The translations under genes were made by a program, and so were the position numbers. Under the pieces are notes generated by a model that saw nothing but the letters and a program-made list of their open reading frames with translations, had not been told where the DNA came from and made no database searches. A DNA stretch of 64,000 nucleotides from Mesorhizobium amorphae (lineage in GTDB: Bacteria; Pseudomonadota; Alphaproteobacteria; Rhizobiales; Rhizobiaceae), in the NCBI RefSeq assembly GCF_014843845.1, contig NZ_JHQS01000024.1:1-64000 (forward strand), read 5' to 3'. Positions 24,428 to 33,428 of the stretch are shown one piece after another (positions within the stretch are counted from its first letter, which is position 1; each line of letters opens with the position of its first letter).

Positions 24428-25921
24428 TCAGTCGGTCCGGATCCAGACGCCCTTGGTGTTCAGATATTCGTCGAGGTGCTCGGCCCCGCCCTCGCGGCCG
24501 TAGCCGCTCATCTTGTAGCCGCCGAACGGCACCGCCGGGTCGAGCGCGTGATAGGTGTTGACCCAGACCGAGCCGGCGCGCAGGCGATTGGCCAGCTGAT
24601 GCGCCTTGCCGACATCGCGCGTGAACACGCCGGCGGCAAGCCCATAGGGCGTGTCGTTGGCGCGCCGCACCGCCTCGTCCAGCGTGTCGAACGGCAGCGC
24701 CGAGATAACCGGGCCAAAAATCTCTTCCCTGGCGATGCGCATGTCGTCGGTGACGCCGGAGAAGACGCCCGGCGTGATGAAGTTTCCCGAGCCAAGTATC
24801 CCTTCGGTGATGCGCGTGCCGCCGGTCAGCAGCCTGGCGCCCTGTCGCGTGCCGCCCTCGATGAAGCCGGTGACGCGTTCGAGCTGGCGGGCCGAAATCA
24901 GCGGTCCGATCTCGGTCGCCGGATCGGCGCCGTCGCCGATCCTGAGCTTTGCCGCGAAGGCGGCGACCCGTTCGACGAAGTCCTCATAGATCGGCCGTTC
25001 GACGAACAGCCTAGAGCCGGCGATGCAGATCTGGCCGGAATTGGCGAAGACCGACATCGCCGCCACCGGCACGGCACGTTCGAGATCGGCGTCGGCGCAG
25101 ACGATCACCGGCGACTTGCCGCCAAGCTCGAGCGACACGCGCTTCATGTTGGCGGCCGAGGCGCGCAGGATCGTCTGGCCGGTGGTGGTGGAGCCGGTGA
25201 AGACCAGCTTGTCGACATCCATATGAGCGGCCAGAGGCGCGCCGGCTTCCGCACCCGTGCCGGTGACGATGTTGACGACGCCGTCCGGCACGCCCGCTTC
25301 CAGCATCAGGTCGGCAATCAAGAGCGGCGTCAGCGGCGCCTCCTCCGAGGGCTTGAGCACGATGGTGCAGCCGGTGGCCAAAGCCGGGCCGATCTTCCAG
25401 ATCGAGGCGGCGGTCGGTGCGTTCCAGGGAATGATCGCGCCGACGACGCCGACCGGCTCCTTGCGCGTGTAGGAGACGATGTCGCCCGGCAGCGAATTGC
25501 CAATCGTCTGCCCATGGATGGATGTGGCCATGCCGGCATAGAAGCGCAGCATGCCGAGCACGCGGTTCCTGTTGGCGAGCGTGCGCACGATGGGCATGCC
25601 CATGTCCGTGGTGTCGGAAAGCGCGATCTCCTCCCAATGGCGCTCCATCAGATCGGCGATCTTCAAGAGCAGAAGCTGGCGCTCATAGGGCTTGAACCGG
25701 CTCCACGGCCCCTCGAAGGCGCGGCGGGCAGCGGCGACCGCCAGGTCGATATCCTTGGAATCGGCTTGCGGCACGGTGCCGATCACCGCGCCGGTGGCGG
25801 GATTGCGTGTCTCGAAGGTGCGCCCGCTTGCGGCATCGCACCATTTGCCGTTGATCAGCATCCTGCGATGCCGGCCGTCGATGGGGACGCGCAAGGATAA
25901 ATCTCTGGCCGACACCGTCAT
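24428..25921 (-). CDS. Aldehyde dehydrogenase family protein
   Basis: A 497-residue NAD(P)-dependent aldehyde dehydrogenase with all catalytic elements: PWNAP and KPSEEAPLT for cofactor binding, FTGSTTTG, catalytic Glu265 in SLELGGKSP and nucleophile Cys299 in NSGQICIAGSR, then EEIFGPVIS. Full length for the family, cytoplasmic. The next gene on the same strand, a GMC oxidoreductase starting at 27750, would make aldehydes from alcohols, so the two may act in sequence; the 160-base gap leaves co-transcription open. The substrate cannot be told from sequence. Confidence 0.92.
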   Translation of the reverse strand: MTVSARDLSLRVPIDGRHRRMLINGKWCDAASGRTFETRNPATGAVIGTVPQADSKDIDLAVAAARRAFEGPWSRFKPYERQLLLLKIADLMERHWEEIALSDTTDMGMPIVRTLANRNRVLGMLRFYAGMATSIHGQTIGNSLPGDIVSYTRKEPVGVVGAIIPWNAPTAASIWKIGPALATGCTIVLKPSEEAPLTPLLIADLMLEAGVPDGVVNIVTGTGAEAGAPLAAHMDVDKLVFTGSTTTGQTILRASAANMKRVSLELGGKSPVIVCADADLERAVPVAAMSVFANSGQICIAGSRLFVERPIYEDFVERVAAFAAKLRIGDGADPATEIGPLISARQLERVTGFIEGGTRQGARLLTGGTRITEGILGSGNFITPGVFSGVTDDMRIAREEIFGPVISALPFDTLDEAVRRANDTPYGLAAGVFTRDVGKAHQLANRLRAGSVWVNTYHALDPAVPFGGYKMSGYGREGGAEHLDEYLNTKGVWIRTD

Positions 25922-26082
25922 CTTGCACATTCCGATTTTCGCGTGGGCTCAGCCTAAGTGAAGACCTTCATTCGAACAAAGGCAATCGCTGGGAGCGTCG
26001 ACCTGACGGCGCCCCGGATTCGATCGCCGGCTTGAGCGTTTTCCGCGGCGCGCAGGCGCTCTGCCTGCACCGCCGGAGCGTT

Positions 26083-27750
26083 TCAGTGAGCGGCCGGCAC
26101 AGGCTTTCCATCCCGCTCCCTGGTTCGGGGCGAGTGAGACTCCCGTGATGGCGAAGCCATGGCGGCTGTCGTGCGCCCGGCGATCAGATCCGCCGCCTTT
26201 TCGGCGATCATGATGACGGCGGCGTTGGTGTTCGAGGAAACGATGCGCGGCATCACCGAACTGTCGCAGACGCGCAGGCCCTGCAGGCCACGCACGCGAA
26301 GCTCGGGATCGACGACGCTTTTCGCATCGCCGCCCATCCGGCAGGTGCCGACCGGATGGTAGGCGCTACGCCCGTGCTCCCGGGCGAAGGTTTCCAACGC
26401 GGCGCGCCCATTGGTCCCCGCCCCCGGCAGGTGTTCGCGCCGGATGAAGGGCGCAAAAGCCGGCTGCGACAGGATCTCGCGGCTGATCTCGATGCCCTCG
26501 ACGGCGCGCTCGAGATCGTAGCGCTCGGCGAACGGGTTGGGATCGATGACCGGCGGCTCACGCAGGTCCGCCGATCTCAGCGTGACGCTGCCGCGCGAGC
26601 GCGGCCGCACATGGTAAGAATTCAGCGTGCAGCCATTGCCGCCGGGGACCGAGCCGATGCCCTCCTCGACGCCGGCGCCGGGCAGGAAATGGAACTGGAT
26701 GTCGGGGGTCTTTTCGGTGCGGTCGCCCCACCAGAAGGCGCCGGCCTCGACAATGTTGGACGCCACCGGCCCCTTGCCAAACAGCGCGTATTCGAGGCCG
26801 GCGACCGCCTGCCAGCGCTTCTTCTTGTAGCGGTCGATGCCGTGCGGACCGTTGAGCTCGGCGACGACGTCGACATCCATATGGTCATGCAGGTTTTGCC
26901 CGACGCCGGGCAGGTCGTGGCCGACCTTGATGCCATGCCGGCCGAGATGGGCGGCCGGGCCGATGCCGGAGAGCATCAAGAGCTTGGGCGAGCCGATGGC
27001 GCCGGCGGTGACGATCACCTCGCGCCCGGCGCGCAGCAGTTCGGTGCGGCCGTTGACGATGATCTCGACGCCGATTGCGCGCTCGTTCTCGACGACGATG
27101 CGGCTGACCGTGGCGTCGGTGCGCAGCGTCAGGTTCTTGCGGCCAAGCGCGGGCTTGAGATAGGCGACGGCCGTGCTTGAGCGCTTACCGTTGCGCGTCG
27201 TCGTCTGATAGAAGCCGGCGCCTTCCTGTTCGCCGGCGTTGAAGTCGGCCCTGAACGGCAGGCCGGCTTCTTGCGCCGCCCTGACGAAGACACGCGTCAG
27301 CGGATGCGGCGCGCCGCTGGAGACGCCGAGCGGTCCCTCGATGCCGTGCTGCGGGCCGGCGAAGGTGTCGTTGCCCTCGGAGCGCCGGAAATACGGCAGC
27401 ACCTCGGCGTAGCTCCACCCGGCACAGCCGTCGTCGGCCGCCCATCCGTCATAGTCCTGCGGACAGCCGCGGGTGAACACCTGGGCGTTGATCGAGGAAC
27501 CGCCACCCAGAACACGCGCCTGCGGATAGACCATGGTGCGCCCATCGATCATCCTGCCGGGTGCCGTCTCGTAGCCCCAGATCAGTGGGCCGGACGTCAT
27601 CTTGAAGAAGCCTACGGGCAAATGGATGTAGCGGTCGGTGTCGGGCGGGCCGGCCTCCAGCAGGACGACCGACAGGTCCGGATCCTCGCTCAGCCTTGCG
27701 GCAAGAACGCAGCCGGCCGAGCCGCCGCCGACGATGATATAGTCCGGCAT
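26083..27750 (-). CDS. GMC-family FAD-dependent oxidoreductase (choline dehydrogenase-like)
   Basis: A 555-residue flavoprotein. It has an N-terminal FAD fold DYIIVGGGSAGCVLAARLSED, GMC signature QARVLGGGSSINAQVFTRG, a second signature GAIGSPKLLMLSGIGP, the active-site His in YHPVGTCRMGG and the C-terminal SSNTNAAVIMIAEKAADLI. It probably oxidises a primary or polyol alcohol to an aldehyde. ATG 27750 follows GGGAGG and matches the family start. It is transcribed away from the ABC importer at 27949, sharing the region that holds a GntR-type operator. Confidence 0.92.
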   Translation of the reverse strand: MPDYIIVGGGSAGCVLAARLSEDPDLSVVLLEAGPPDTDRYIHLPVGFFKMTSGPLIWGYETAPGRMIDGRTMVYPQARVLGGGSSINAQVFTRGCPQDYDGWAADDGCAGWSYAEVLPYFRRSEGNDTFAGPQHGIEGPLGVSSGAPHPLTRVFVRAAQEAGLPFRADFNAGEQEGAGFYQTTTRNGKRSSTAVAYLKPALGRKNLTLRTDATVSRIVVENERAIGVEIIVNGRTELLRAGREVIVTAGAIGSPKLLMLSGIGPAAHLGRHGIKVGHDLPGVGQNLHDHMDVDVVAELNGPHGIDRYKKKRWQAVAGLEYALFGKGPVASNIVEAGAFWWGDRTEKTPDIQFHFLPGAGVEEGIGSVPGGNGCTLNSYHVRPRSRGSVTLRSADLREPPVIDPNPFAERYDLERAVEGIEISREILSQPAFAPFIRREHLPGAGTNGRAALETFAREHGRSAYHPVGTCRMGGDAKSVVDPELRVRGLQGLRVCDSSVMPRIVSSNTNAAVIMIAEKAADLIAGRTTAAMASPSRESHSPRTRERDGKPVPAAH

Positions 27751-27844
27751 TTTTCCTCCCGTTGCTTCCGGCCCTGGCGCGCCCGACGATCTCAAGTCCC
27801 TTGTGCCGCGTCAAGAGAAAGGGTATGGTTGCCGTGTTGAAGGG

Positions 27845-27855
27845 TTGTCGTACAA
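27845..27855. promoter_or_regulatory. FadR-type GntR operator, site 1 (TTGTCGTACAA)
   Basis: TTGT-CGT-ACAA fits the TNGT-N3-ACNA pattern of FadR-subfamily GntR regulators. It lies 94 bases before the importer binding protein and 95 bases from the divergent GMC gene. Near-identical sites occur at 33363 and 39526. Confidence 0.6.
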
Positions 27856-27948
27856 GTGGAGGAACTTGGCAACCCCTGCCGAAGAGCCCAGCGCTCCCCG
27901 CGCATGTCGCCGATCGGAAAAACACCGATTTCAACTGGGAGGTTCGAA

Positions 27949-29031
27949 ATGAAGGACAGGACAATTTCCGCACGTTCCGGCATGGTCAGCCGCCGGACGC
28001 TGATGATGGGCGCCACCGCCGGCCTGGCGGCCGTCGCGATGCCGAGGGTCTTGCGCGCGCAGGACAAGCCGACGCTGGTGACGTCGATCCGCTCGCTATC
28101 CAACCCCTACCATGCCGTCTGGAAGACCGGCGCCGAGGCCTACGCCAAGGCTGTCGGGCTCGAGCACGTGACGCTGGTCTCGGAAGGCAACAGCGAGAAG
28201 GGCATCGCCGACATCAAGGCCATGCTGGCCAAGACCGGCGGCAACATGGTGCTCAATTCCGACCCCAACGACACGCCGGATGCGCGGCCGATCGTCGAGG
28301 CCTGCGCCAAGGCGGGCGCCTATGTCGTGACGCAGTGGAACAAGCCGCCGGACCTGCACCCGAAGGACTTCAATCCGACCTATGTCTCCCACATCGAGTT
28401 CGACGGCATCTCGAGCGGCAAGACCATCGCCGAGATCCTGTTCAAGACGATCGGCGGCAAGGGCGGCATCGTCGCGCTCGGTGGCCTGATCTCGACCACC
28501 GCGGCGATCGAACGCAAGAAGGGCCTCGACGCCGCACTTGCCGCCAATCCCGACATCAAGCTGCTCGACTTCCAGGTCGCCAACTGGAAATCGACCGAAG
28601 CCTTCGACCTGATGGGCAATCTGCTCACCCGCTTCGGTGACGACATCAAGGGCATCTGGGCCGCCAATGACGACATGGGCTCCGGCGCACTCGAAGCGCT
28701 GCGCGCCGAAAATCTCGCCGGCAAGGTGCCGATCGTCGGCGTCGACGGCATCAAGACGGCGGTCGACGCGGTGCGCACGGGCGAGTTCGCCTGCACCGTG
28801 ACCTCGGATCCGTTCTGGCAGGGCGGCATGGGCCTGGCGATCGGCTACAACGCCAAGATCGGCAAGTTCGACCCCACCAAGGAACCGCCGGAGCATCGCG
28901 AATTCTACGGCAAGGCGGTGCTGATTTCGCACGACAATGTCGAGGAATACTACAAGACCAATGTCGAGGCGCAGCCGACAGTGGACTGGAACGATCTGTG
29001 GGGTCGGGTGACCGGAGCGATCCGCACCTGA
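27949..29031 (+). CDS. Sugar ABC transporter substrate-binding protein (TAT-exported)
   Basis: A 360-residue periplasmic binding protein of the ribose class. Its export signal is twin-arginine (SRRTLMMGATAGLAAVAMPRVLRA, with RR at 15-16), unusual for this family. The mature part shows TSIRSLSNPYHAVWKTGAEAYAKAVG, NSDPNDTPDARPIVEACAKAGAYVVTQWN and IWAANDDMGSGALEALR followed by VGVDGIKTAVDA. ATG 27949 has GGGAGG 7 bases upstream. First gene of a four-gene importer operon; ligand unknown. Confidence 0.92.
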   Translation: MKDRTISARSGMVSRRTLMMGATAGLAAVAMPRVLRAQDKPTLVTSIRSLSNPYHAVWKTGAEAYAKAVGLEHVTLVSEGNSEKGIADIKAMLAKTGGNMVLNSDPNDTPDARPIVEACAKAGAYVVTQWNKPPDLHPKDFNPTYVSHIEFDGISSGKTIAEILFKTIGGKGGIVALGGLISTTAAIERKKGLDAALAANPDIKLLDFQVANWKSTEAFDLMGNLLTRFGDDIKGIWAANDDMGSGALEALRAENLAGKVPIVGVDGIKTAVDAVRTGEFACTVTSDPFWQGGMGLAIGYNAKIGKFDPTKEPPEHREFYGKAVLISHDNVEEYYKTNVEAQPTVDWNDLWGRVTGAIRT

Positions 29032-29192
29032 CCCACTGGAGCGGGCCCGCTTACTCCCTGGCGGCCGCCCGCTCCCTTTTCGCAGACGTCGTGCGTTGCC
29101 CGGCGACTGCCGTTCTGCAGATGGGAAGCGGTTTCTTGACAATCGATACAGAACCCCTGAAGTCCGTTTCGGACATCGAGCGGACAACGCTT

Positions 29193-30176
29193 ATGACACT
29201 CCTCCCCGGCCGTATCGCCGCCCTGTTCGGCGGCAGGCGCTGGCGCAGCCTGGCACCGCTGGCGGTGCTGATTGCATTGTGCGTGCTGATCTCTATCGCC
29301 AACCCCAATTTCATCGAACTGCGCAATCTCGTGCGCGTCGCCAATTCCGCGGCCGTGCCGCTGACGCTGGCGATGGGGCTGACCTTCATCATCCTGATGG
29401 GCAGCATCGACCTTTCGGTCGAAGGCACGCTGTCGGTGGCGGCGATGGTGGTGGTGCTGCTCGCCGCCAATGACAGCAACGGCAACGACAATGGCTGGCT
29501 GGCGGTGCTGGCGGCAATCGCGGCCGGCACCGCCATGGGGCTTGTCAGCGGCCTGGTGCAGACCGTGCTGCGGATTCCTTCCTTCATGGCCACGCTCGGC
29601 ATGTGGTTCATCGGCCTTGGGCTCTCGGTCTACATGCTCGGCGGCTCGGCGATCCGGCTGAACGACGCCTCGATCCGCGAGCTGGCGCTCGCCCGTCTGC
29701 TCGGCCTGCCGCTGGCGGTCTGGGTCGCCGCCGGGGCATTCCTGCTCGCCGCCATCATCCAGTACTACACCAAGCTTGGCCGCCACATCCTGGCAATCGG
29801 CGGCGACGAGGACGTGGCCAAGCTCTCCGGCGTCAATGTCACGCGCGTGCGCATCTCTGCCTTCGCTCTGGCCGGCTTCTTCTTCGGCATTGCCGGCGTG
29901 CTTGCCGCCGCCCAGCTCGGCCAGTCGCACGCCGTCATCGGCGACGGCAGGCTGTTCGCCGCGGTCACCGCCGTCGTGGTCGGCGGCACGGCTCTGACCG
30001 GCGGTGAAGGCGGCGTCGTCAACACGCTGATCGGCGTGCTGATCGTCACCGTGCTTGCCAACGGCATGATCCTGCTCGGCATCTCGCCCTACATACAGCA
30101 GACGGTGCAGGGGCTGATGATCATCGCCGCGGTGGCGCTGTCGCTCGACCGCGTCCGCCTCAAGATCGTCAAGTGA
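29193..30176 (+). CDS. Sugar ABC transporter permease 1 (RbsC type)
   Basis: A ~327-residue BPD_transp_2 permease: multiple membrane helices, LAMGLTFIILMGSIDLSVEGTLSVAAM, TLGMWFIGLGLSVYMLGGSAIRL, and GGDEDVAKLSGVNVTRVRISAFALAGFFFGIAGVL. ATG 29193 is preferred; upstream codons back to 28998 run through what looks like non-coding repeat sequence. The 160-base gap after the binding protein contains TTGACA at 29135. The stop overlaps the ATPase GTG by four bases. Confidence 0.9.
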   Translation: MTLLPGRIAALFGGRRWRSLAPLAVLIALCVLISIANPNFIELRNLVRVANSAAVPLTLAMGLTFIILMGSIDLSVEGTLSVAAMVVVLLAANDSNGNDNGWLAVLAAIAAGTAMGLVSGLVQTVLRIPSFMATLGMWFIGLGLSVYMLGGSAIRLNDASIRELALARLLGLPLAVWVAAGAFLLAAIIQYYTKLGRHILAIGGDEDVAKLSGVNVTRVRISAFALAGFFFGIAGVLAAAQLGQSHAVIGDGRLFAAVTAVVVGGTALTGGEGGVVNTLIGVLIVTVLANGMILLGISPYIQQTVQGLMIIAAVALSLDRVRLKIVK

Positions 30177-31684
30177 ACGCCATGTTAAAGGCATCCGGCA
30201 TCATCAAGAATTTTCCCGGCGTGCACGCCTTGCGCGATGTCTCGATCGAGGTTCGGCCGAACGAAGTGGTCGGGCTGATCGGCGAGAACGGCGCCGGCAA
30301 GTCGACGCTGATGCGGGTGCTGGCCGGCACCTACCGGCCGGACGGCGGCAGCCTGACCCTCGATGGCGAGCAGCTCAAGCTGCGCAATGCGCGTGACGCC
30401 GCACGACACGGCATCGGCATGGTGTTCCAGGAGCAATCGCTGGTGCTCAACCTCACGGTGGCCGAAAACATCTATCTCGGCGAGGAAGACCGCTTCACGC
30501 GTCTCGGCATCGTCAACTGGCGCGCCATGAACAATGCGGCGCGCCGCCAGCTTGCCAAGATCGGCGTCGACATCGACGTCACCCGGCGCACCTCGGAGCT
30601 CACCTTCGCGGCGCGCCAGATGGTCGAGCTGGCCAAGGCGCTAACGCTGGAGGAAATGGTCGAGCGGCCGTTGCTGATCCTGCTCGACGAACCGACCTCC
30701 GTGCTCAACGGCGCCGACATCGAGGTGCTGTTCGCGCGCGTTCGCGCGCTCAAATCCCGCGCCAGCTTCGTCTTCGTCTCGCATCGGCTGGACGAGGTGC
30801 TGGCGATCTCCGACCGCGTCTACACGATGAAGGATGGCGCGGTGGTCGCCGAACACAGCACCGCCGACGTCACCGCGCCCGAACTGCACGAGATCATGGT
30901 CGGTCGCGGGCTGCAGGCCGAATATTACCGCGAGGCCCGCCAGCAGCAGCCACGCGAGGAGATACGGGTCGAAACCAGGGGGCTGGGTGCCGCCGGCGCC
31001 TATCGCGGCGTCGATCTCAAGATCCGCGCCGGCGAGATCGTCGGCATTGCCGGTGTCGTTGGGTCCGGCCGCGAGGAGGTCACCCGCACGATCGGCGGGC
31101 TGCTTCAGCACAACGCCGGCGAATTGAAGATCGCCGGCGAGGCGGTGCATTTCGGCTCGCCGGAGCCGGCCGTGCGCAAGGGCATCGGCTATGTGCCGCG
31201 CGAGCGGCGGCTGGAAGGGCTGGTGATGTTCCTGTCGATCGCCGAGAACATCTCGCTGGCCGACCTGTCGAGCGTCATGCGTCATGGCGCGATCGACTAC
31301 GGCAAGGAGCGACGGCTCGCCGCCGACTGGATCAAGCGGCTGCGCATCAAGGCGCCCGGCCCCGATGCCGCCTGCCGCAAGCTCAGCGGCGGCAACCAGC
31401 AGAAAGTGGTGCTGGCGCGCTGGATGACGGCGGGCTCGCGCATCCTCGTGCTCGACCATCCGACCCGCGGGCTCGACGTCGGCGCCAAGGAAGAGGTCTA
31501 CGAGCTGGTTCGTGATCTCTGCGAGCAGGGCATCGCGATCCTTTTGATCTCCGACACGCTGGAAGAGACGATCGGCCTGTCGCATCAGGTGCTGGTGATG
31601 CGCGACGGCGAGATCACGGCGCGGTTCGACGCCAGTCCCGGCAACAAGCCGCAGCAGGTCGATCTGCTGCGGGCGATGGTGTGA
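30173..31684 (+). CDS. Sugar ABC transporter ATP-binding protein (tandem RbsA type)
   Basis: A 503-residue protein with two nucleotide-binding domains. Domain 1 has Walker A GENGAGKST and Walker B LLILLDEPTSVL, but the signature is degenerate (ELTFAARQMVELAKAL in place of LSGGQ). Domain 2 has a non-canonical Walker A (GVVGSGREE), a good signature LSGGNQQKV and Walker B with His replacing Glu (ILVLDHPTRGLD). This asymmetry is normal for RbsA-like proteins, where one composite site hydrolyses ATP. Coupled to permease 1; permease 2 follows 9 bases later. Confidence 0.92.
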   Translation: MNAMLKASGIIKNFPGVHALRDVSIEVRPNEVVGLIGENGAGKSTLMRVLAGTYRPDGGSLTLDGEQLKLRNARDAARHGIGMVFQEQSLVLNLTVAENIYLGEEDRFTRLGIVNWRAMNNAARRQLAKIGVDIDVTRRTSELTFAARQMVELAKALTLEEMVERPLLILLDEPTSVLNGADIEVLFARVRALKSRASFVFVSHRLDEVLAISDRVYTMKDGAVVAEHSTADVTAPELHEIMVGRGLQAEYYREARQQQPREEIRVETRGLGAAGAYRGVDLKIRAGEIVGIAGVVGSGREEVTRTIGGLLQHNAGELKIAGEAVHFGSPEPAVRKGIGYVPRERRLEGLVMFLSIAENISLADLSSVMRHGAIDYGKERRLAADWIKRLRIKAPGPDAACRKLSGGNQQKVVLARWMTAGSRILVLDHPTRGLDVGAKEEVYELVRDLCEQGIAILLISDTLEETIGLSHQVLVMRDGEITARFDASPGNKPQQVDLLRAMV

Positions 31685-31693
31685 GGCCGGCCG

Positions 31694-32662
31694 ATGAATG
31701 AGATCTTTTCGCTCAGGCCCTTCCTCGACAGCAAATGGACGCATGGTGCCATACCGCTGGTGCTGCTTGTCGCCCTGCTGCTGATCATCGAGATCGCGGC
31801 GCCCGGTTTCCTGACCGCCGAGACGACGGCGCTGCTGTTCGCCAACACCGCGGTGCTGTTCATCCTGGCGACCGGGGTCACCTTCGCCATCCTGCTCGGC
31901 GGCATCGACCTGTCGATCCAGGCCGTCGCCTCGCTGGCCAGCGTGATCCTGGCGCAGCTGCTGCCGTCGCTCGGGCTCGCCGCCTTTCCGGTGGCGATCC
32001 TGTCCGGACTAGCGTTCGGGATGCTGAGCGGTATCGTCCATGTCAAGCTGCGGGTGCCGTCCTTCGTCGCGACGCTGGCCACGGGCGGCGTAGTGACCGG
32101 CATCGCGCTCTGGGTTTCCGACGGCCGCGCCATCACCATCGAGGAAGCGGGCCGCGAAAACACGGCCTGGATCAATGCGACGGTCGCCGGGGTGCCGGTG
32201 GTTGTGCTGATCTCGGTGGTGATCGGCATCGTCAGTTTTCTGGCGCTGCGCTACACGCGCTTCGGCCGCCAGGCGATCGCCGTCGGCGCCGGCGAGCCGG
32301 CCGCCTGGGCCGCCGGCATCAATGTCGACCGCACCAAGATCATCGCCTTCGCAGCGTCCGGCATGATGGCGGCCATCGCCGGCGTGGTGCTGGCAGCCAG
32401 ACTGTCGAGCGGTTCGCCGGTTCTCGCCAATCAGCTGCTGCTGCCAGCGATTGCCGCCGTCATCGTCGGCGGCACGGCCATCACCGGCGGGCTGGGCGGG
32501 GTTGCCCGCACGGCGGTCGGCGCGCTGATCATCTCGATCGTGCGCATCGGCATGACCTTCGTCGGCATCAACATCTTCCTGGAAAACATGGTGTTCGGCG
32601 CGGTGCTCATCGCCGCCGTCGCCATCACCATCGACCGCAGCAAGATCGCGGTCATCAAGTGA
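31694..32662 (+). CDS. Sugar ABC transporter permease 2 (RbsC type)
   Basis: A 322-residue permease with the same family pattern as the first: ATGVTFAILLGGIDLSIQAVASLASVILA, RVPSFVATLATGGVVTGIALWVSDGRAITI, GAGEPAAWAAGINVDRTKIIAFAASGMMAAIAGVVLA. Two different permeases imply a heterodimeric channel, as in LsrCD or AI-2-type importers. A terminator-like hairpin and the intergenic repeat follow, so it closes the operon. Confidence 0.92.
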   Translation: MNEIFSLRPFLDSKWTHGAIPLVLLVALLLIIEIAAPGFLTAETTALLFANTAVLFILATGVTFAILLGGIDLSIQAVASLASVILAQLLPSLGLAAFPVAILSGLAFGMLSGIVHVKLRVPSFVATLATGGVVTGIALWVSDGRAITIEEAGRENTAWINATVAGVPVVVLISVVIGIVSFLALRYTRFGRQAIAVGAGEPAAWAAGINVDRTKIIAFAASGMMAAIAGVVLAARLSSGSPVLANQLLLPAIAAVIVGGTAITGGLGGVARTAVGALIISIVRIGMTFVGINIFLENMVFGAVLIAAVAITIDRSKIAVIK

Positions 32663-32704
32663 GAGTGCCCTGCGCATCGCCTCCCAAGCAAGCGCGGACA
32701 GGAC

Positions 32705-32737
32705 GGGGCCGCAACGGCGCAACGCCGACGCGGCCCC
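32705..32737 (+). terminator. Terminator-like hairpin closing the second ABC operon
   Basis: Outer arms GGGGCCGC (32705-32712) and GCGGCCCC (32730-32737), plus inner GGCG (32716-32719) and CGCC (32723-32726), form an extended stem 43 bases after the last stop codon. No T-run. Confidence 0.6.
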
Positions 32738-32744
32738 GCTTGCC

Positions 32745-32850
32745 TAGAGCGGTTCATCGTTTCATGGAAACGCCGACCCGCTCTATCTCTTTGTTTTTAC
32801 GCAATTCCGGACGGAAGACCGCTTCACACTTTTCCTGGAATTGCTCTAGG
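32745..32850. repeat. Rhizobial intergenic hairpin repeat, copy 2 (full length)
   Basis: This is a two-part element. The 5' hairpin has arms AGAGCGG (32746-32752) and CCGCTCT with internal CGTTTC and GAAACG. The 3' hairpin has outer arms GCAATTCC (32801-32808) and GGAATTGC (32837-32844). It is the better-preserved relative of 3437-3538 and likewise follows an ABC operon. Confidence 0.8.
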
Positions 32851-32853
32851 TCA

Positions 32854-33267
32854 CTACATCGTGTCGAGGCCGATCAGCTCGATCTTGTAGCCGTCGGGGT
32901 CTTCGACGAAGGCGATGTGGGTGGTGCCATGCAGCATCGGGCCGGGCTTGCGCGGGATCTTGGCGCCGCGCTTCTCGAGTTCGGCGCAGACGGCGTAGAT
33001 GTCGTTGACGCCGAGCGCCAGATGGCCGAAGCCGGTGCCGATCTCATAGGGCTCTTCCCTGCCCCAGTTCAGCGTCAGTTCGACGACGGCCTCCTTGTCC
33101 TCCGGGCCGTAGCCGACAAAGGCATTGGTGAACTTGCCGCCGGGATAGTCGTCCCGGCGCAGCAATGTCATGCCGAGAACCTCGGTGTAGAAGGCAATCG
33201 ACTTGTCGAGGTCGAGAACCCTGATCATGGTGTGCATGTAGCGGAAGCGGCCTGCGGCGTCGCTCAT
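32854..33267 (-). CDS. gloA: Lactoylglutathione lyase (glyoxalase I)
   Basis: A 137-residue glyoxalase I that isomerises the methylglyoxal-glutathione hemithioacetal to lactoylglutathione. Metal ligands are visible: His12 in YMHTMIRVLDLDKSIAFYTEVLGM, the central Glu in VVELTLNWG, His in GFGHLALGV and Glu in DGYKIELIGL. GGAGGACT precedes ATG 33267. Stand-alone gene, divergent from the FAD oxidase. D-lactate from the glyoxalase route is a possible substrate of that oxidase, an attractive but unproven link. Confidence 0.93.
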   Translation of the reverse strand: MSDAAGRFRYMHTMIRVLDLDKSIAFYTEVLGMTLLRRDDYPGGKFTNAFVGYGPEDKEAVVELTLNWGREEPYEIGTGFGHLALGVNDIYAVCAELEKRGAKIPRKPGPMLHGTTHIAFVEDPDGYKIELIGLDTM

Positions 33268-33362
33268 TGGGAAAGTCCTCCGGATTCGGCGATTTGTCTG
33301 TCTGATCATCCGCATCAAGCGGTCGATGGGGATATGGCTTTGCTTGATGTTCTTAATCAGGG

Positions 33363-33374
33363 TTGTATGATAAC
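33363..33374. promoter_or_regulatory. FadR-type GntR operator, site 2 (TTGTATGATAAC)
   Basis: GGTTGTATGATAACAC matches the reverse complement of the site at 39526 (GGTTGTATGACAAC) except for one base. It lies 55-66 bases before the FAD oxidase start and also faces the glyoxalase gene. Confidence 0.6.
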
Positions 33375-33428
33375 ACTACAAGTACAATGGTTGTCCAGCC
33401 GTTTTCCGAGGGGTCGCAGAGCCAGGTC

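Noticed and set aside
29050..29192. Small minus-strand protein with the start MSETDFRGSV
   Set aside because: It resembles a frequently over-annotated frame in rhizobial non-coding repeats and sits in an ABC operon gap; no ribosome site or domain supports it.
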